From assembly GCA_014607495.2 (NCBI GenBank), contig CP053160.1:9548001-9612000 (forward strand): a stretch of 64,000 bases of DNA. Reading direction: 5' to 3'. Under the pieces are notes generated by a model. The model searched no databases and was not told the origin of the DNA. It saw only the letters and a list, made by a program, of their open reading frames with translations. Both the position numbers and the translations under genes were made by a program. This stretch comes from Carposina sasakii. Its lineage: Eukaryota > Arthropoda > Insecta > Lepidoptera > Carposinidae. Below are positions 33,058 through 44,869 of this stretch, one piece after another (position 1 is the stretch's first letter; each line of letters begins with the position of its first letter).

Positions 33058-33215
33058 TTGAGGGCAAATGTTTCCAGCGGTCAGATATTATCTGTAGAAT
33101 AAGTTTGGCGTCAATTTCTGAAACTTGATCAAGATCTACAGCATCGACTTTTTCCTTGATATAGGTTATCCGATCATTGGAAACATTGACCCTATGTCAA
33201 ATAGGAATTTAATAG
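33058..33215. repeat. family L foldback, copy 2
   Basis: 'gcggtcagatattatctgta' and 'gaaacttgatcaagatctac', then 'ttatccgatcattggaaaca'. Diverged. Confidence 0.45.
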
Positions 33216-33774
33216 TTTAGATACAAAATTGGAGTTACATTATTCAAAGTTTCACAGTAGGCTTTTGTTTGTAATAATATACGAATTATTTTTTTAAATC
33301 TTATTCATGTGCTGATGTGGGTTTCACTAAAGATATGTACATCAGCTGCATCTCCAGGGACGGTCTCAGGTGATAAGCGTTTATATATTACATCTTAGCA
33401 AGATGCTACATCTTGCTATTTTGGGATAGCATGACTGTAGTATTTTTTTGTGATTTCTGCCTACCCATTTTGGACACAGCTGTGTGCAGGTATATATGCT
33501 CGCGAAGTCAACCAGTGTGATCAAACACTTATAAAGTTTGATCTCAATTCGTTGGTCTTTATTCCTATACTTTGTTGCTTTATTTAAGCTGAACTTTGCG
33601 AGGTTAATGACCTCTGGCAGAGATTAGAAAAGCTAACTAAGTTGGGTCGCATGATCTTGGATTTTAAGTCAAGCTTGCTTGATTTCGTTAAGTTCTTAAA
33701 TAAGCCTTCGGTTCTCCGGCAAGTTTGACTCCATTGCGCGGAAACTTATTTTACCCCAAATATTTCTTACATCA

Positions 33775-33905
33775 AGGGCCCATAGGGCCCATTTCCTAAC
33801 AGCCATAAAGTCAATCAGAAGGATAAAGTTAATGCTACCTCTATCTTGATCAAGTTTCAAAGAAAGATAGGCAACCTGACCATAGGATAATTGGCTCTAA
33901 ATTAT
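33775..33905. repeat. family L foldback, copy 3
   Basis: 'agggcccatttcctaacagc', 'aaggataaagttaatgctac', 'tcttgatcaagtttcaaaga'. Confidence 0.5.
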
Positions 33906-34632
33906 ACTTAGTTCCACTATTGACACCAATAACTAATTTGTTTGAGTAAATCTTATTTCTTAGGATACTAGATCAAAAAGCGTATTAACTAAACTATTCG
34001 TTACAACTATTCAATGTATATAACATCGTGGAATATACGTATCTATTCAACGAACTATTCGATTCGAAGCCGCAGTTTGCAGTATTGCGGCGGGCCGTGC
34101 CAAGAATTGACAAGTTCATTATTACCATTTAGTCTAGCCCATGAAGAAAGCACAAAATGGATATGCAATATCATCACATGTCAATGTCCAAGGCTCATTG
34201 TAAAATACGCGGTATAAGATTACAACGCGTCAGATTAAAAAGTCGCTGTTTTGTAATGCTTAACTTCTGTCCAACATTCAGGCGGATTGTACTCGCGTTA
34301 CGTTCTACAAGCCGTATTACAAAATGACTAGGCATTTTGAGTAATATGAAAGAAAAAGCTCTTTCTAGCTAAGTTATCTTATTCTAACTGTTCTAGCATA
34401 ATTAAGGAGACAAATAGCTAGAAGCCAAATTACCTTCAAAACCCATACAGGATCTCTTAAATTCTTCCTTCATGATCTACTTCATACCATCCTATAACAT
34501 AATACAAATTCTAAAAGAACCGTTTGTTAGCATTTGGCAATCTTCCCTACTATAGTTTAAAAGAATGTGAACGGAATCCTTATTAGTAATCACTAATAAA
34601 GCACTGAATGCAATTGTCATTTTGATCAAATA
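33906..34632. other. no feature recognised
   Basis: AT-rich; no exon. Confidence 0.3.
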
Positions 34633-35030
34633 TACAGGGTGATTTTTGGTCGTCGACGTTCCCGAAAACTACGTAATCTCCTCATCATCACGATCATTTT
34701 TCTCCATGGAAGCATACCTGGGAAGTGTCTGGTTTCCAAAATATCAGGGCCCAAAGTTGAGTAAATAGACTGCGTTTTTCTGCATAAATGCACATTGACG
34801 CGTGTAGCAAGATTTTTTTAAAGAGAAATAATTAATATATGTATGTCTATGAAAAAACTAGCAAACTAGAAAAAACACTGGACACTATAAATTTCGCCCC
34901 ATCAAGTAATTAAAAAAAAAAACAAAAAAATTGACATCGTTTCCCAGCATTATTTTGACATAAACTTACTTTATTTGATGTATAGAGTACGTACCCTTCG
35001 TTAAGGGTGGCAACGAAAAAACACCCTGTA
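34633..35030 (-). mobile_element. family C element, copy 7
   Basis: ta-CAGGGTGATTTTTGGTCG to AACACCCTG-ta, with 'ttgatgtatagagtacgtac' of the second subfamily and a short internal duplication 'ctagcaaactagaaaaaaca'. Confidence 0.85.
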
Positions 35031-35120
35031 ATTAACGGTAACTCGCGACTGCCTCTAGTTGTACTACTCGTATTTCAGAATATCATGCATAAAATGGCGT
35101 CAATCATTGTCATTTGTAAA

Positions 35121-35174
35121 TGGGGATCACTGTCGTATGGATATGTACGATATATCCATACGAGAGTGATCCCA
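35121..35174. other. 54-nt hairpin
   Basis: GGGATCACTGTCGTATGGAT pairs with ATCCATACGAGAGTGATCCC: a ~23-bp stem with one mismatch and one bulge around GTACGAT. It starts ~90 bp right of the family C terminus and does not belong to it. Confidence 0.6.
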
Positions 35175-36514
35175 AAATGTATATGTAGCCACTATAGGAA
35201 GATCGTGAAGGAGAGCCCACAATTAGAATATAATTAAAATGATAAGTATCTTTAGTGATATTTTTTAATTATTGAACTATCAGGCCCGGTCTCTCGGAAG
35301 CATATCAACGCTAATTCTCTTGCCCAATTGCTGCCTAGCTCGTACGAACTGGTTCCTCTTTCTGCTGGCCTGGTGCTTTTAATACGGTAAAAGATGATAC
35401 TAACTAGCTAGATGTTAGTCAATAGGGAAAATAGGAATATAGATCTTCATGTCTTATCTGAGTTGGGTTTGGTGCAATTCAGTAATAATATATGTTTGAA
35501 TTATGTAACGGTGCATATAGCTGCATTATTACGGCACCGCTATCCTATGCAACCCGATCGTTAGCGTTTCAAAAATTGCTAGTCCAAGTTATGTCTCTAC
35601 TAAACGCCACGTCTATTCATTTTGTACTTAAAAGTTTAATAAGAAATTATAAACATAGTAAAAAGTATTATCATAACTTTCTCTAATTACATAATTGATT
35701 CAAAACAAGCAAGACAAAGTGAAACTTTGAATTTCTTTGGCATTTACATTTCATGAGTAGAAATCATGGACATAGGAAGCAAAGAGGAGTTTACAAAATG
35801 ATCGCAGACAGGCGACGAACTAGTAACTAATACTGTCTCTTGCTGACTTTGATTTAAGTCAATTTACTAAGATTTACGATAGCTAATTATCTAACAAAAC
35901 ATCAATCTGGAGATTTTATATTAAGTACGTGTAATTTTCTAGATTAACCCATGATTCTGACTCAGGAAATTACAAGGAAATTAACTATTAACTGGGTCGT
36001 TGTTTTGAAATTGTCCTATTATAATTCCACTTTTAAAAATAAATCTCATTTGGAACAATTTATATACTAACCTATATTATAATGATGGTTTAATATTTCG
36101 AATCTGATTCTGATTCTGACTCTGTATAAAGAAGCAAAAATCGTAGTGCCGGCTCCATAAATATTTTTTGCTTTCGTGGTAAATATAAATTATAGCTGTT
36201 ATTTGTTTACTTCACATTCTGTTAACATAATGAAGCAACTCTTCTAAAGTTAACATAGATGCAAATTGTTTAAGAGCGACACGACATTTTTAGTTAATTC
36301 TCACTCTTACTTGCAACATTTTGGCTACTCTGTGTTTTATTAACTGTATGTAGCCTAGTTCGATAGTTAGTTAGGGGAGGCCTATGTTCAGCATGTAGCC
36401 TAGTATACTTCTAGGTCTTCTAGGATCCTACAGTTCTGGTTACCCCTGGTTTCCTTGGTAGACCAAACACGAATCTACCGTCAGTCCGTAACTCTATCGT
36501 TACATCCTATCCAG
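35175..36514. other. no gene seen; short repeat traces
   Basis: 36370-36400 has 'ttaggggaggcctatgttca', a fragment of the family A tail, and 36410-36450 'ggatcctacagttctggtta', a trace of family E. The remainder is unassigned AT-rich DNA. Confidence 0.35.
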
Positions 36515-36762
36515 CTAATATTATAAACGCGAAAGTTTGTGATGATGTAAGTATGTTTGATGTTTTTTCACGCAAAAACTACTGAATGGATTTTCGATGA
36601 AACTTCACAATAATATAGCTTACATATCAGAATAACATATAGGCTACTTTTTTTTCTATGGGTCATTGTTGTCTGAATTAAATGTATTTTTTTTTACTTA
36701 TTTATCTTATCCCGAAAGGTTTTGACATTTTGTTTTTTCTGCAGTCAACGCTTGCTAGTGGA
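36515..36762 (+). repeat. family F-like repeat
   Basis: 'ccagctaatattataaacgc', 'gaaagtttgtgatgatgtaa', 'atggattttcgatgaaactt', 'ttttttctgcagtcaacgct', 'tgctagtgg'. Typical boundaries of RTE-related non-coding repeats in moths. Confidence 0.55.
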
Positions 36763-37772
36763 TAACTTTGGCTATCGTAAAGATTGTCCCCAAGTTGTTT
36801 TTAAGTTACACTTCCAGAATACGAAAACGCTATACAATGGGTTGCGTTTGCGGTTCGGCTGTCATAATTTAACGGAATTTACTTACAGTCGTTAAGTCAT
36901 AGTTTACCCGCTGGGTAAGTGTCTAGTGTCTTTTTTTACCCTAAACTTCTGGTCATTGAAGTAAGCACAAGTACCTATAAAAACCAATAAAATTGAAACT
37001 ATCGCAGTTTTAAGTTGATATCCATAAAAAGAACATCTTAACTATACTTTACTGTGATGTTCAGGCACTCATATTGGTGTGAAGATTATTTTTATTACTG
37101 AAAGAGTCGATAAAAGCGATGAAAATTTAATGACACTGAACATAAAAGGAATCTTTAACATATCGCTTTCTTGGTGGGTTTGCTAAGAGAAATCTCTTTT
37201 AGAAAAAATTAAGTTAAAATTTTTTCATTAGGTAACATTTTTCTCTGATTGTTTTTAGTTGTGATTGCCTTAATTTAAATCACTTGTTCCTTTTATGATG
37301 TAGGGCTTAGGGAGTTGAAAAAAAAAGAGGAAAGTTTGATAGCAATCCCCCCGGAAGAAGTCGCGGGCGAGAGATAATAAACCATAACAGATGAGCGCGT
37401 TAGTAAAATAATCAAACACAGACCTCTCCTTCTTTGGAAAGTGAAGGAAAAAAAAACGTTTTAATAAAACAAACACCTTTATAACTTCATTTTTCTAAAG
37501 TAATACAATTTATCAAAGTAATCCAATCCCTGGGGACATGCAAAGTTGATTCTCCATGAGTAACGTTCCTCACGACCTGACGGAAAATAAAGTACGCGTT
37601 AACTCGGCGGGCCCGAGGGGATTATCCCGGAAAATCATAAAGTAAATATGGTTTGTGCAGCTTTGTTATTAAACTAATCCTGAAGATTTAGAAATTGTAA
37701 ATTGTTTACGAGCTTTGCTTCCGACCGGAATCGATGGAGAAGAATTGGAATAAATAGATGGAATTGATTTAT
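36763..37772. other. no feature recognised
   Basis: Nothing recognisable. Confidence 0.3.
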
Positions 37773-37894
37773 GGAAGCGCCGTAACGCTATCGACTCGCA
37801 AGCAAAATATATGAACTTGAATATACGAATATGAAATATTTGACAGTTGGCCATATCGTTACGGACTTTCAAGAGGTTCGTGCTTGCCCCACTG
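37773..37894. mobile_element. family H hAT-like MITE, copy 2
   Basis: 'gccgtaacgctatcgactcg', 'caagcaaaatatatgaa', 'tttgacagttggcc', 'atcgttacggacttt' and the right end, inverted, CAGTGGGGCAAGCACGAACC. The left terminus is lost compared with 8714-8837. Confidence 0.5.
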
Positions 37895-37989
37895 ATGTGA
37901 AGACTAACCACTATTGAGCGGTAGTGTTACGATAATGACCGTCAATGCGAACGATAGAATATGATGTTATATTCCAGTGACGTGATTAT

Positions 37990-38048
37990 AGATTATATAT
38001 ATATCTATATATATATATATATATAATATATATATCATATATATCTAT
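37990..38048. repeat. AT microsatellite
   Basis: Imperfect (AT)n of about 58 bp, adjoining an inverse family I fragment at 38053-38105. Confidence 0.8.
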
Positions 38049-38052
38049 ATTT

Positions 38053-38105
38053 TTTCACGGGGTAGGCAGAGCACCAAGGGCCGATAGAACCACATGGTAC
38101 CACTA
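38053..38105 (-). repeat. family I fragment
   Basis: 'ggggtaggcagagcaccaag' 'ggccgatagaaccacatggt'. Confidence 0.6.
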
Positions 38106-38144
38106 TATTATATTATAGATTATATTTTGTTTGTTAATAATTTC

Positions 38145-38275
38145 TCTTTACTTGCTTGGCTTGCTGGAAGAGATCTATTGTAGAGATAAGCTTGCCATTG
38201 TTCATGTATCTCTTCTTTTATGTTGTATGTTATATTTTTTGTGTATGTGCAATAAAGAATAAGAATAATATTATG
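38145..38275 (+). repeat. family M, LINE-type 3' end
   Basis: 'ttggcttgctggaagagatc', 'tagagataagcttgcc', 'gtgtatgtgcaataaagaat'. Same order as 44020-44140 and 50930-51025, with an AATAAAG-type signal and an A-rich tail. Confidence 0.6.
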
Positions 38276-38384
38276 TAAGCACCAAGATTTCTTAAAAAAT
38301 AAGCAGATACAATGGTTTCTTGTAGGTATGACTGCTCCAACACGTTAGATTGGCAGTAAAAAGTAACATATACAGTAACACACA

Positions 38385-38540
38385 GCTGTGTTCTGGAAAA
38401 AGGGTATCCAGAACTGCAGGATCACGAAAGAAGTCCTACAATCACGTTTATCATCGCTCCTGAGTTCCTTAGTCGACCCTTGCGACATGATGGAAGATGT
38501 ACTTGATGTAATCTAGTGAAGCTCCGCATCAGCAAAGGCG
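38385..38540 (-). repeat. family E copy
   Basis: 'ggtatccagaactgcaggat', 'cacgaaagaagtcctacaat', 'cctgagttccttagtcgacc', 'tgtaatctagtgaagctccg'. Confidence 0.6.
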
Positions 38541-38650
38541 AAAAAAAGTAAACATAAAGGTGTAATATAATGTCTAATAATAATAACATACATACACACA
38601 TAAAAAACACACTTATGTCGCGAGAGGTACAGTTGTTTCAAAATAGTCTA

Positions 38651-38890
38651 TACAGGGTGTAACAAAAAGGGTATGTTAAGCGAAAAGCTATGAAAATAGC
38701 CCACTATAGAGAATCTGTCCACAGAATTTGAGACCCGAAATCACATCTTTATTTTTCCCGATAGTATGGAGAATTTTTAAATATCTCAGAAATTTTCATA
38801 CTATTTTGAAAAATACTATCTTGATAGGTTCTCTATAGTGGGCTATTTACATAGCTTTTCGCTTAACATACCCTTTTTGTTACACCCTGT
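38651..38890. mobile_element. family D palindromic element
   Basis: ta-CAGGGTGTAACAAAAAGG ... CCTTTTTGTTACACCCTG. The arms match 15234-15498, with a small central deletion. Confidence 0.85.
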
Positions 38891-39799
38891 TTACCTATAA
38901 TTGATCCACTCTAGTACTCAAATAAGAAACATCATTAATATTGGAAAATGTACATTATTGAGAAACTTTGCTAATGGAAAATAAATTAAATATTAATACG
39001 TTCCCGATGTTTTCCCTATTAAGTATACACTTAAGTCCTTTGATTTATTGAAAATTGTATGGTCTGTGTACATACCTTAATAATAGTGAATTTCACAAAT
39101 TTTTAGTACTTACTCGAAATAACATGTTTGTTTTTCAAGATTGTATGAACATTCCTGAGTCTTGATTTTTAATTATGATTTACTTGATATTTTAGTATTT
39201 ACATTATTATTCCTATATGCAAATTGATAGATAAATATCGATATTTGTTTTTTCTTTTTGTTTAGAAGTAACTACGTTCTAATGGAGTGTCGAGTATATG
39301 GGAAATGTTGTGAATTACTCGTATCTGGCTATGACAACGCACACAAGAGGGTAGAATAGGCACAAAGTAGCGCAATTAGAGCAGTCGAGCGAAGACAGCC
39401 GTCGGGTACGGATGTCCGCTAGTGCCGGCCTTTTGACATCTTTTCACACCATATGGCTTCCACCCGAATAATCCTTTTTTGCCAGCGTTCTGTAATCTTT
39501 TTGAAATAAGGTTCAAAAATGTTATTAATTTTTCAAATAGAACACAGTCAGTTTGATTAAAAAAATGCTTTTTTAAGATTATATCAAAAATATCAGTACT
39601 TTGTAAAATTTCCATTTACTACTGACTCTTATCAAAGAGATCCCTATTTTCTGAAGTACAATTTCAATTAATTTTACGATTTATATAGGTAAGTATAACT
39701 CAAAAAAATAATTTTATTTTATAAATACTACATATTATTGAGTCATCGAAATCTACTTATTTTATACGAATACAAATGTATGTCTATTACTTATTAGTT
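38891..39799. other. unassigned; short family D trace and one minus-strand open frame
   Basis: 39112-39160 ('aaataacatgtttgtttttc' 'aagattgtatgaacattcct') is a D fragment. 39376-39615 is open on the minus strand but without a recognised domain. Confidence 0.35.
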
Positions 39800-40912
39800 A
39801 CTAATATTATAAAGAGGTAAACTTTGATTGTTTGTTTGTTTGTTTTTTTGCAGCGAATAGACTCCGAAACTACTGGACCGATTTCAAAAATTCTTTCACC
39901 GTTAGAATCCTTATTGGTCCCGGATGAACATAGGCCATAGGGTTTCGCATAATTTCCTCTGGGCTGGAATAAGTATGAATTAAATACAAAAAACAATTAC
40001 CATTTGTCGCATGGAGGTATAAGTTTGACATATACCGTAGAATAACAAGTCCCCAGAAGGAGTCATCAAGGACAGATGTATTCCGGGTTGTGAAGCAAAA
40101 CAAGTCAAAAATCCCGCACCTTCCGCTCATCTTACCCGCCGATTGTTGCCAAATCGATAAATATTATCAGTTTTTTAGATACAGTAAATAGGTTGTAAAA
40201 AATTAACATACTAAAAAGTTGCTTCAAAAGTGTGCGTGATCACGGGTTCTGGGAATTTATTAATCTGTGACGTACAGATGACATGACACAACATGACATA
40301 TGAATTTTTTTGTTTGTTTGGTTTATCCCGAAGAAGGAGCTTGCGGAATACAGTATCCATACAGCCATTGTTTTTAGTACTGATTATTTCTGAATTTATG
40401 ATGGATGATAACGATGATGAATGGAATCGTCGGGAAAATCCTCAAAAACGAGTGAAAAATTAGTCCGCAGGAACTGGACAAACGGGAATTCCCAATTTTA
40501 ATGAAAACTATTTGGCACAATATAATGATGAAATTTCGTTCGGAGTGTGAGGAGACACTGAGAACGTATTTATCGAAATTTCCACCTGAACGGGACAAAC
40601 GGGAATTCCATTATTTACGAAAACCGCTATAAATATAAAGCAGAAATCGGGCATGTCTATTCGTTAGGGAGTGCGAGAAAGCACTACGAGAACGGATTTC
40701 CCGAAATTCCCACGGGAACGGGACAAATGGGAATTCCCAATTTTTACGCAAACCACTTGACACATAATGATGAAATATGACAGGTATATTCGGTAGGGAG
40801 TGTAAGGAAGCACTGAGGACTTATTTCCCGAAATCCCATGGGAACGGGACAAACGGGAATTCCAAATTTTAGACGATATGTACCGAAGCAAAGCGAGGGC
40901 GGGTCACTAGAA
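39800..40912 (+). repeat. family F-type element carrying a tandem array
   Basis: The left end 'ctaatattataaagaggtaa' followed by GTTT repeats and 'actccgaaactactggaccg', and the right end 'agcaaagcgagggcgggtca' 'ctag', are the usual boundaries of this repeat class in moths. The right half is the ~125-bp tandem array at 40471-40875. Confidence 0.55.
40471..40875. repeat. ~125-bp tandem repeat, 3+ units
   Basis: GAACKGGACAAAYGGGAATT recurs at 40471, 40588, 40716 and 40842 (spacings 117, 128, 126). Each unit also has 'ggagtgNgaggaagcact' and 'atttcccgaaatyccc'. Single unit fragments lie at 41814-41880 and, inverted, at 57945-58010. Confidence 0.8.
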
Positions 40913-42512
40913 AGAAATAAGCAGAGGGTAAGAAATAAGATTCCACTTGTTTAGCACATCTACTGGAGGTTAGTAACGAAAATATAAGTAACCAATACAT
41001 TGCAATACAAATTAAGCCCTAAGCGGCGCTAGGTCGTCGTAATCTGATGTAAAATGATAGCAATCAATCTAGTTCGAAAATATTCCGCGGTCCAATAACA
41101 TGCTGGTTGTTTCTGTAATTTATATTTGATTCAGTGATTCGATAAATTGATAGCAAGGACCATTGGTAAATTGTGCTCATTGATTCGCAGTTTATGTTTC
41201 AGCGATTCAGGCAAATATAAAATATCGTGTTTACCTCAATGTCTTTAAGAAATTAGTTCTGATTTTGCATTGTAATATACCTTTATAAGCAGGTACATGT
41301 GTTTACAGGGTTTTTGTTCTACTTATTCTTGCTTCCACAACAATTTTTTTTATATTAAATAGGCTTACGCTTGACAACAACGCACCTGATGGTAAGCATC
41401 GCTGCAGTCTCAGATGGAACCGATTCACTGTTGACTTGAAGACCGCAAGTTTTTTTTCAAATTTATTATAAGCGTTATTACGAGTATAAGTTATTAATAT
41501 CTAGATAAAACCTGTTTTCGGAGAGCCCAGTATTATTGTGGAAAAACTGCTGGCTGAGCATTTTATATGAAAATTCAAAACAAATAGGCTCGTATGATAG
41601 AAAATGTTACTTGATATTTTGACAGAAGTAGATACTACTAAATTCATAGGTAGAAGTAGGACGTACCTTGATTTGATTGAGGTACGACACATTCGGTGAA
41701 TATTGATGTGTAGTGTGATGGGCTCTTCATAAAGGAAGAAACTTGAGGAGTTGATGATAATGTAGGTACTGCAGAAATTATTGGGCGTAGAAAATTAAAA
41801 TTTTGAACATAATGTTTCTTGGGGAGTGCAGGGGAGCACTAAGAAAGGATTTCACGAAGTTCCAACGGGAATGGAACAAATTAAAAAGCTAAAACCCGAC
41901 TACTGAAAAAAATCACGCTCTTTATATGTCTTGTATGAAACCAGAAAATATTCTCATGTGGAATTATAATGTACTTATAATGTACCTATAATGTACCCAT
42001 TCGTATTTGTAGTAATGTTTAATGGACAGGCGTGGTCCTTTTGCTTCGCGGCAGTCTTGTAAAAACAGTAACGATGTTTTGAATGGCCTAGTGGGCAAAT
42101 TTTGGTGAACTCACATATTAGTGTTCGGTTCATTTCGCAGTAAACATTTACTAGTGCATCTCCTATAAATTTTACTTCTATGTGGCTACCCTTTTCTAGG
42201 GGTTCGTTGTAAATAAGTTGTCTATCTGCTTGTCAATCTGTCTGCATGTACTTTTGCAGTTCAATGCTGGTATTATTTATAACATTCCAAATTTTTAATT
42301 AGCTGTACAATGGTTTATTTTGGTAGTGAAATTACATGGTAAGACAGTTATCCCACGATAAATGTGCTATGTCATGTTGCTACTGATGCTGATATCCACT
42401 AATTATAATATATTCATTGGGCCATGATGTCAATGAATTTGATTAGTAGCTATCAAACATCTCAATAGCAACGTCCATACATACATACATACATCAGCCT
42501 ATTGCAGTCCAC
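40913..42512. other. no gene seen; repeat traces
   Basis: 41360-41460 ('taggcttacgcttgacaaca' 'acgcacctgatggtaagc') is a common moth repeat. 41814-41880 is a stray unit of the 40.5-kb array. (CATA)n at 42477-42494 and a truncated family A start (cagcctattgcagtccac) at 42496-42513 abut the LINE fragment. Confidence 0.4.
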
Positions 42513-43107
42513 GGAGTCTGTGCTTGTGCCTGGACCGGCTCTGGACTTGCAGGAAATGCGAAGAGAGCTATCTGAGTGGATGTTGGAGATGAGAGAGTTT
42601 CGACGCGAATATACAGAATTTCGAGCCATTGTCGGGAGTCTCGCCGCACGTGTGGATTCCATAGAAATGCGAATTGAGGCCATCGAGCGTGGGCGGGTGA
42701 AGTTGGCGATCTACGGGACCATGAGCTACGGGACGGGAGCGTGAGCTTGACAACCGGGATCAGGATGACCTTCTGTCAGATTTGGAAATAGGAGGCTTGC
42801 CGGAGAGCAAAGGTGAGAGCGTGATGCAGGTCATGACCGTGCTGGCCACCAGGTTGGGCGTGGCGCTGGAGGAGCGGGACGTGGTATCCGCGGAGCGCGT
42901 GGGTGCTGCGCGTATTGCTGGGGCCGAGGCTGTGCGGCCGCGCGATCGCCGCGTCGTGGTGCGCCTGGCGCGCCGCGTTCTCCGGGACCAGCTGCTGCAG
43001 GCCGCGCGTGTGCGCCGCGGTATGCTCGCCGCCGACGCTGGATGCGACGCCGCGCGCCAGACGCGGATCTACATAAACGAGCGGCTGACCAGACCTGACC
43101 CGCTAGC
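42513..43107 (+). pseudogene. LINE ORF1 (coiled-coil RNA-binding protein) fragment, frame-shifted
   Basis: Two overlapping frames encode parts of one lepidopteran-type LINE ORF1 protein. Frame 1 (to 42744) is an amphipathic coiled coil: LDLQEMRRELSEWMLEMREF ... AARVDSIEMRIEAIERG. Frame 2 opens with ELDNRDQDDLLSDLEIGGLP (from 42743) and continues RLGVALEERDVVSAERVG, an Arg-rich RRVVVRLARRVLRDQLLQAA segment and IYINERLTRPDP. One frameshift near 42735-42745 joins them. GC is far above the surroundings. The frame is broken again at 43107 by a SINE and resumes at 43310. ORF1p-type proteins bind LINE RNA; this copy is dead. Clade assignment (CR1/Jockey group) is from recall. Confidence 0.7.
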
Positions 43108-43305
43108 TGTTAATAATAATAATAGGTCATAAATAAATAAATAAATATTCACACACTACACAACATATTGACCTAGTCCCACACTAAGATCCCTGAGGTC
43201 TTGTGTCGTGGGTGCTAAGCAACGTTATATAAATATATAGATAATACATAAACATCCATGACTCGGCAACAAACATCAATATTCATCACATCAATGTTTC
43301 GTTCC
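43108..43305 (-). mobile_element. SINE family G inserted in LINE ORF1
   Basis: Starts with a TAA/AATAAATA-rich tail (left), then 'tagtcccacactaagatccc', 'tgaggtcttgtgtcgtgggt', 'aaacatccatgactcggcaa'. The tRNA-like head seen in 50075-50345 is missing (5' truncation). On both sides lie parts of one ORF1 frame, so the SINE is younger. Confidence 0.75.
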
Positions 43306-43309
43306 GACG

Positions 43310-43430
43310 GGCTCGGGAGGAGTGTCGAAGGCTCCAATGTCGTATTCGTGGACCCGACGAGGTAGAGTCTACGTGCGGCAAATCTACGCACGGGTTTTTG
43401 GACTAGCTCCCGTTTGACCCTGGTGAAATT
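43310..43430 (+). pseudogene. LINE ORF1 C-terminal fragment after the SINE
   Basis: 'ttccgacgggctcgggagga' reads FRRARE(E), continuing the ORF1 pattern after ERLT. In a neighbouring frame YSWTRRGRVYVRQ, the usual ORF1p C-terminal signature, follows (about 43340-43385). Another frameshift separates the two. Confidence 0.6.
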
Positions 43431-43639
43431 AAATGAGGTATATTCTTTTTATTATTATGTTTGCAAACATTCACTGTTTTCTCTTAATGCTTATGTCTTA
43501 TTCCTTTGTATACTATACCTATTTCCATATTTCATGTAAATATTTTCTTGTTTGGGCGTTAGTTGGTCTCCAGTTGATGCAGACTTGTAGGTGTAGATTA
43601 TATATCTGTACTTATATTATAACTACTTAACCTAGTATG

Positions 43640-43790
43640 GTTTGCTGGCCAGCGGCGCAGCGGCAGTCATTAACAGGCTTTCCTAGAAGGTTGGAAGTCA
43701 CAACTTGCCACTGATCGTTTACATCTGTTATAGGTATGCTAAAAGTGGCTGCTAGTTCTCCTTCTCATAGCTCTACGTATGTATATGATA
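43640..43790 (+). repeat. family E, diverged copy
   Basis: 'gaagtcacaacttgccactg', 'atcgtttacatctgttatag', 'gtatgctaaaagtggctgct'. Confidence 0.45.
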
Positions 43791-44019
43791 TATTTATCCT
43801 TATTTTTATTTATATATATTTAGTTATTTTTATCCTTTAGTATGTATACTATTTATCTATGCTTATCTATGTTTATGTGTTTTATTTAGGTATTTATGTT
43901 TATGTAGTCTATTAAGGTATTTTTGTTTATTTTAGGTTTATGTCTTTTCTTTTATTTAATTATTTAGTTTATTGGTCTGTTTGTGTGCACGCATACCTAC
44001 CTCTTATGTTAATTTCTCT

Positions 44020-44140
44020 TTCACGGTTGGTTTGCTGGAAGAAATCTCTTTTAGAGATAAGCACGCCTTTGTACATTTTCTTTGTCATAAACTTTATTTG
44101 TGAAAACTTTACTGTGTACAATAAAGCATATTAATATATT
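44020..44140 (+). repeat. family M, LINE-type 3' end
   Basis: 'ggttggtttgctggaagaaa', 'tctcttttagagataagcac', 'gcctttgtacattttctttg', 'gtgtacaataaagc'. The best M copy in the window. Confidence 0.6.
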
Positions 44141-44599
44141 TAAGGTAGTCAATGAAATAAACATTAACCCTATTTTTAGTAGAACATCGAGAAATAACAT
44201 TAAAATTAAAAGTTAAATTCAAAGGCAAGACCAGAGAAGATAGCGGTTATATGAGCTACAAAATTTCCGTCTACGCTGTTGAAAAGGGTATCCTTGAATG
44301 TTCAACAATAAAATAAACAACCTAATTAACCCTCACAGAACAAGCTTTATGTGTAACGAGCAAGTTAAATTGATGCCAATAACTTTCATAGGAAAACTTG
44401 ACGAAATTTGCCTAGTTATTAACTATCAGTTCCCAATTATAATTCCTTCTAAGTAACAAGTACATAAGTACACGTTTCCATGTTCGTTCATTTGCGAACT
44501 TCAGTTAAAACGCCCTAGTTGTAAAGAAACTTGATGGTTTGTTGTATGGTTATTATATTTGTGGTGACGCATTGTTAAAGGTTTTTTGAAAGCTATTTA
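44141..44599. other. no feature recognised
   Basis: AT-rich. Confidence 0.3.
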
Positions 44600-44861
44600 T
44601 ACAGAGTGTAACAAAAAGGGTATGTTAAGCGAAAAGCTATGTAAATAGCCCACTATAGAGAACCTATCTACAAAATTTGAGACTCGAAATCACATTTTTA
44701 TTTTTCATGATTGTATGAAAATTCCTGAGAATTTTAAAAATTCTCCATACTATCCGGAAAAATAAACATGTGATTTCTGGTCTCAAATTTTGTGGATAGG
44801 TTCTCTACAGTGGGCTGTTCATATAGCTTTTCGCTTAACATACCCTTTTTGTTACACCCTG
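44600..44861. mobile_element. family D palindromic element
   Basis: ta-CAGAGTGTAACAAAAAGG ... CCTTTTTGTTACACCCTG-ta. Both arms are complete. Confidence 0.85.
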
Positions 44862-44869
44862 TATAGTAT

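Noticed and set aside
39376..39615. 79-codon minus-strand open frame
   Set aside because: No domain recognised and no flanking support; left uncalled.
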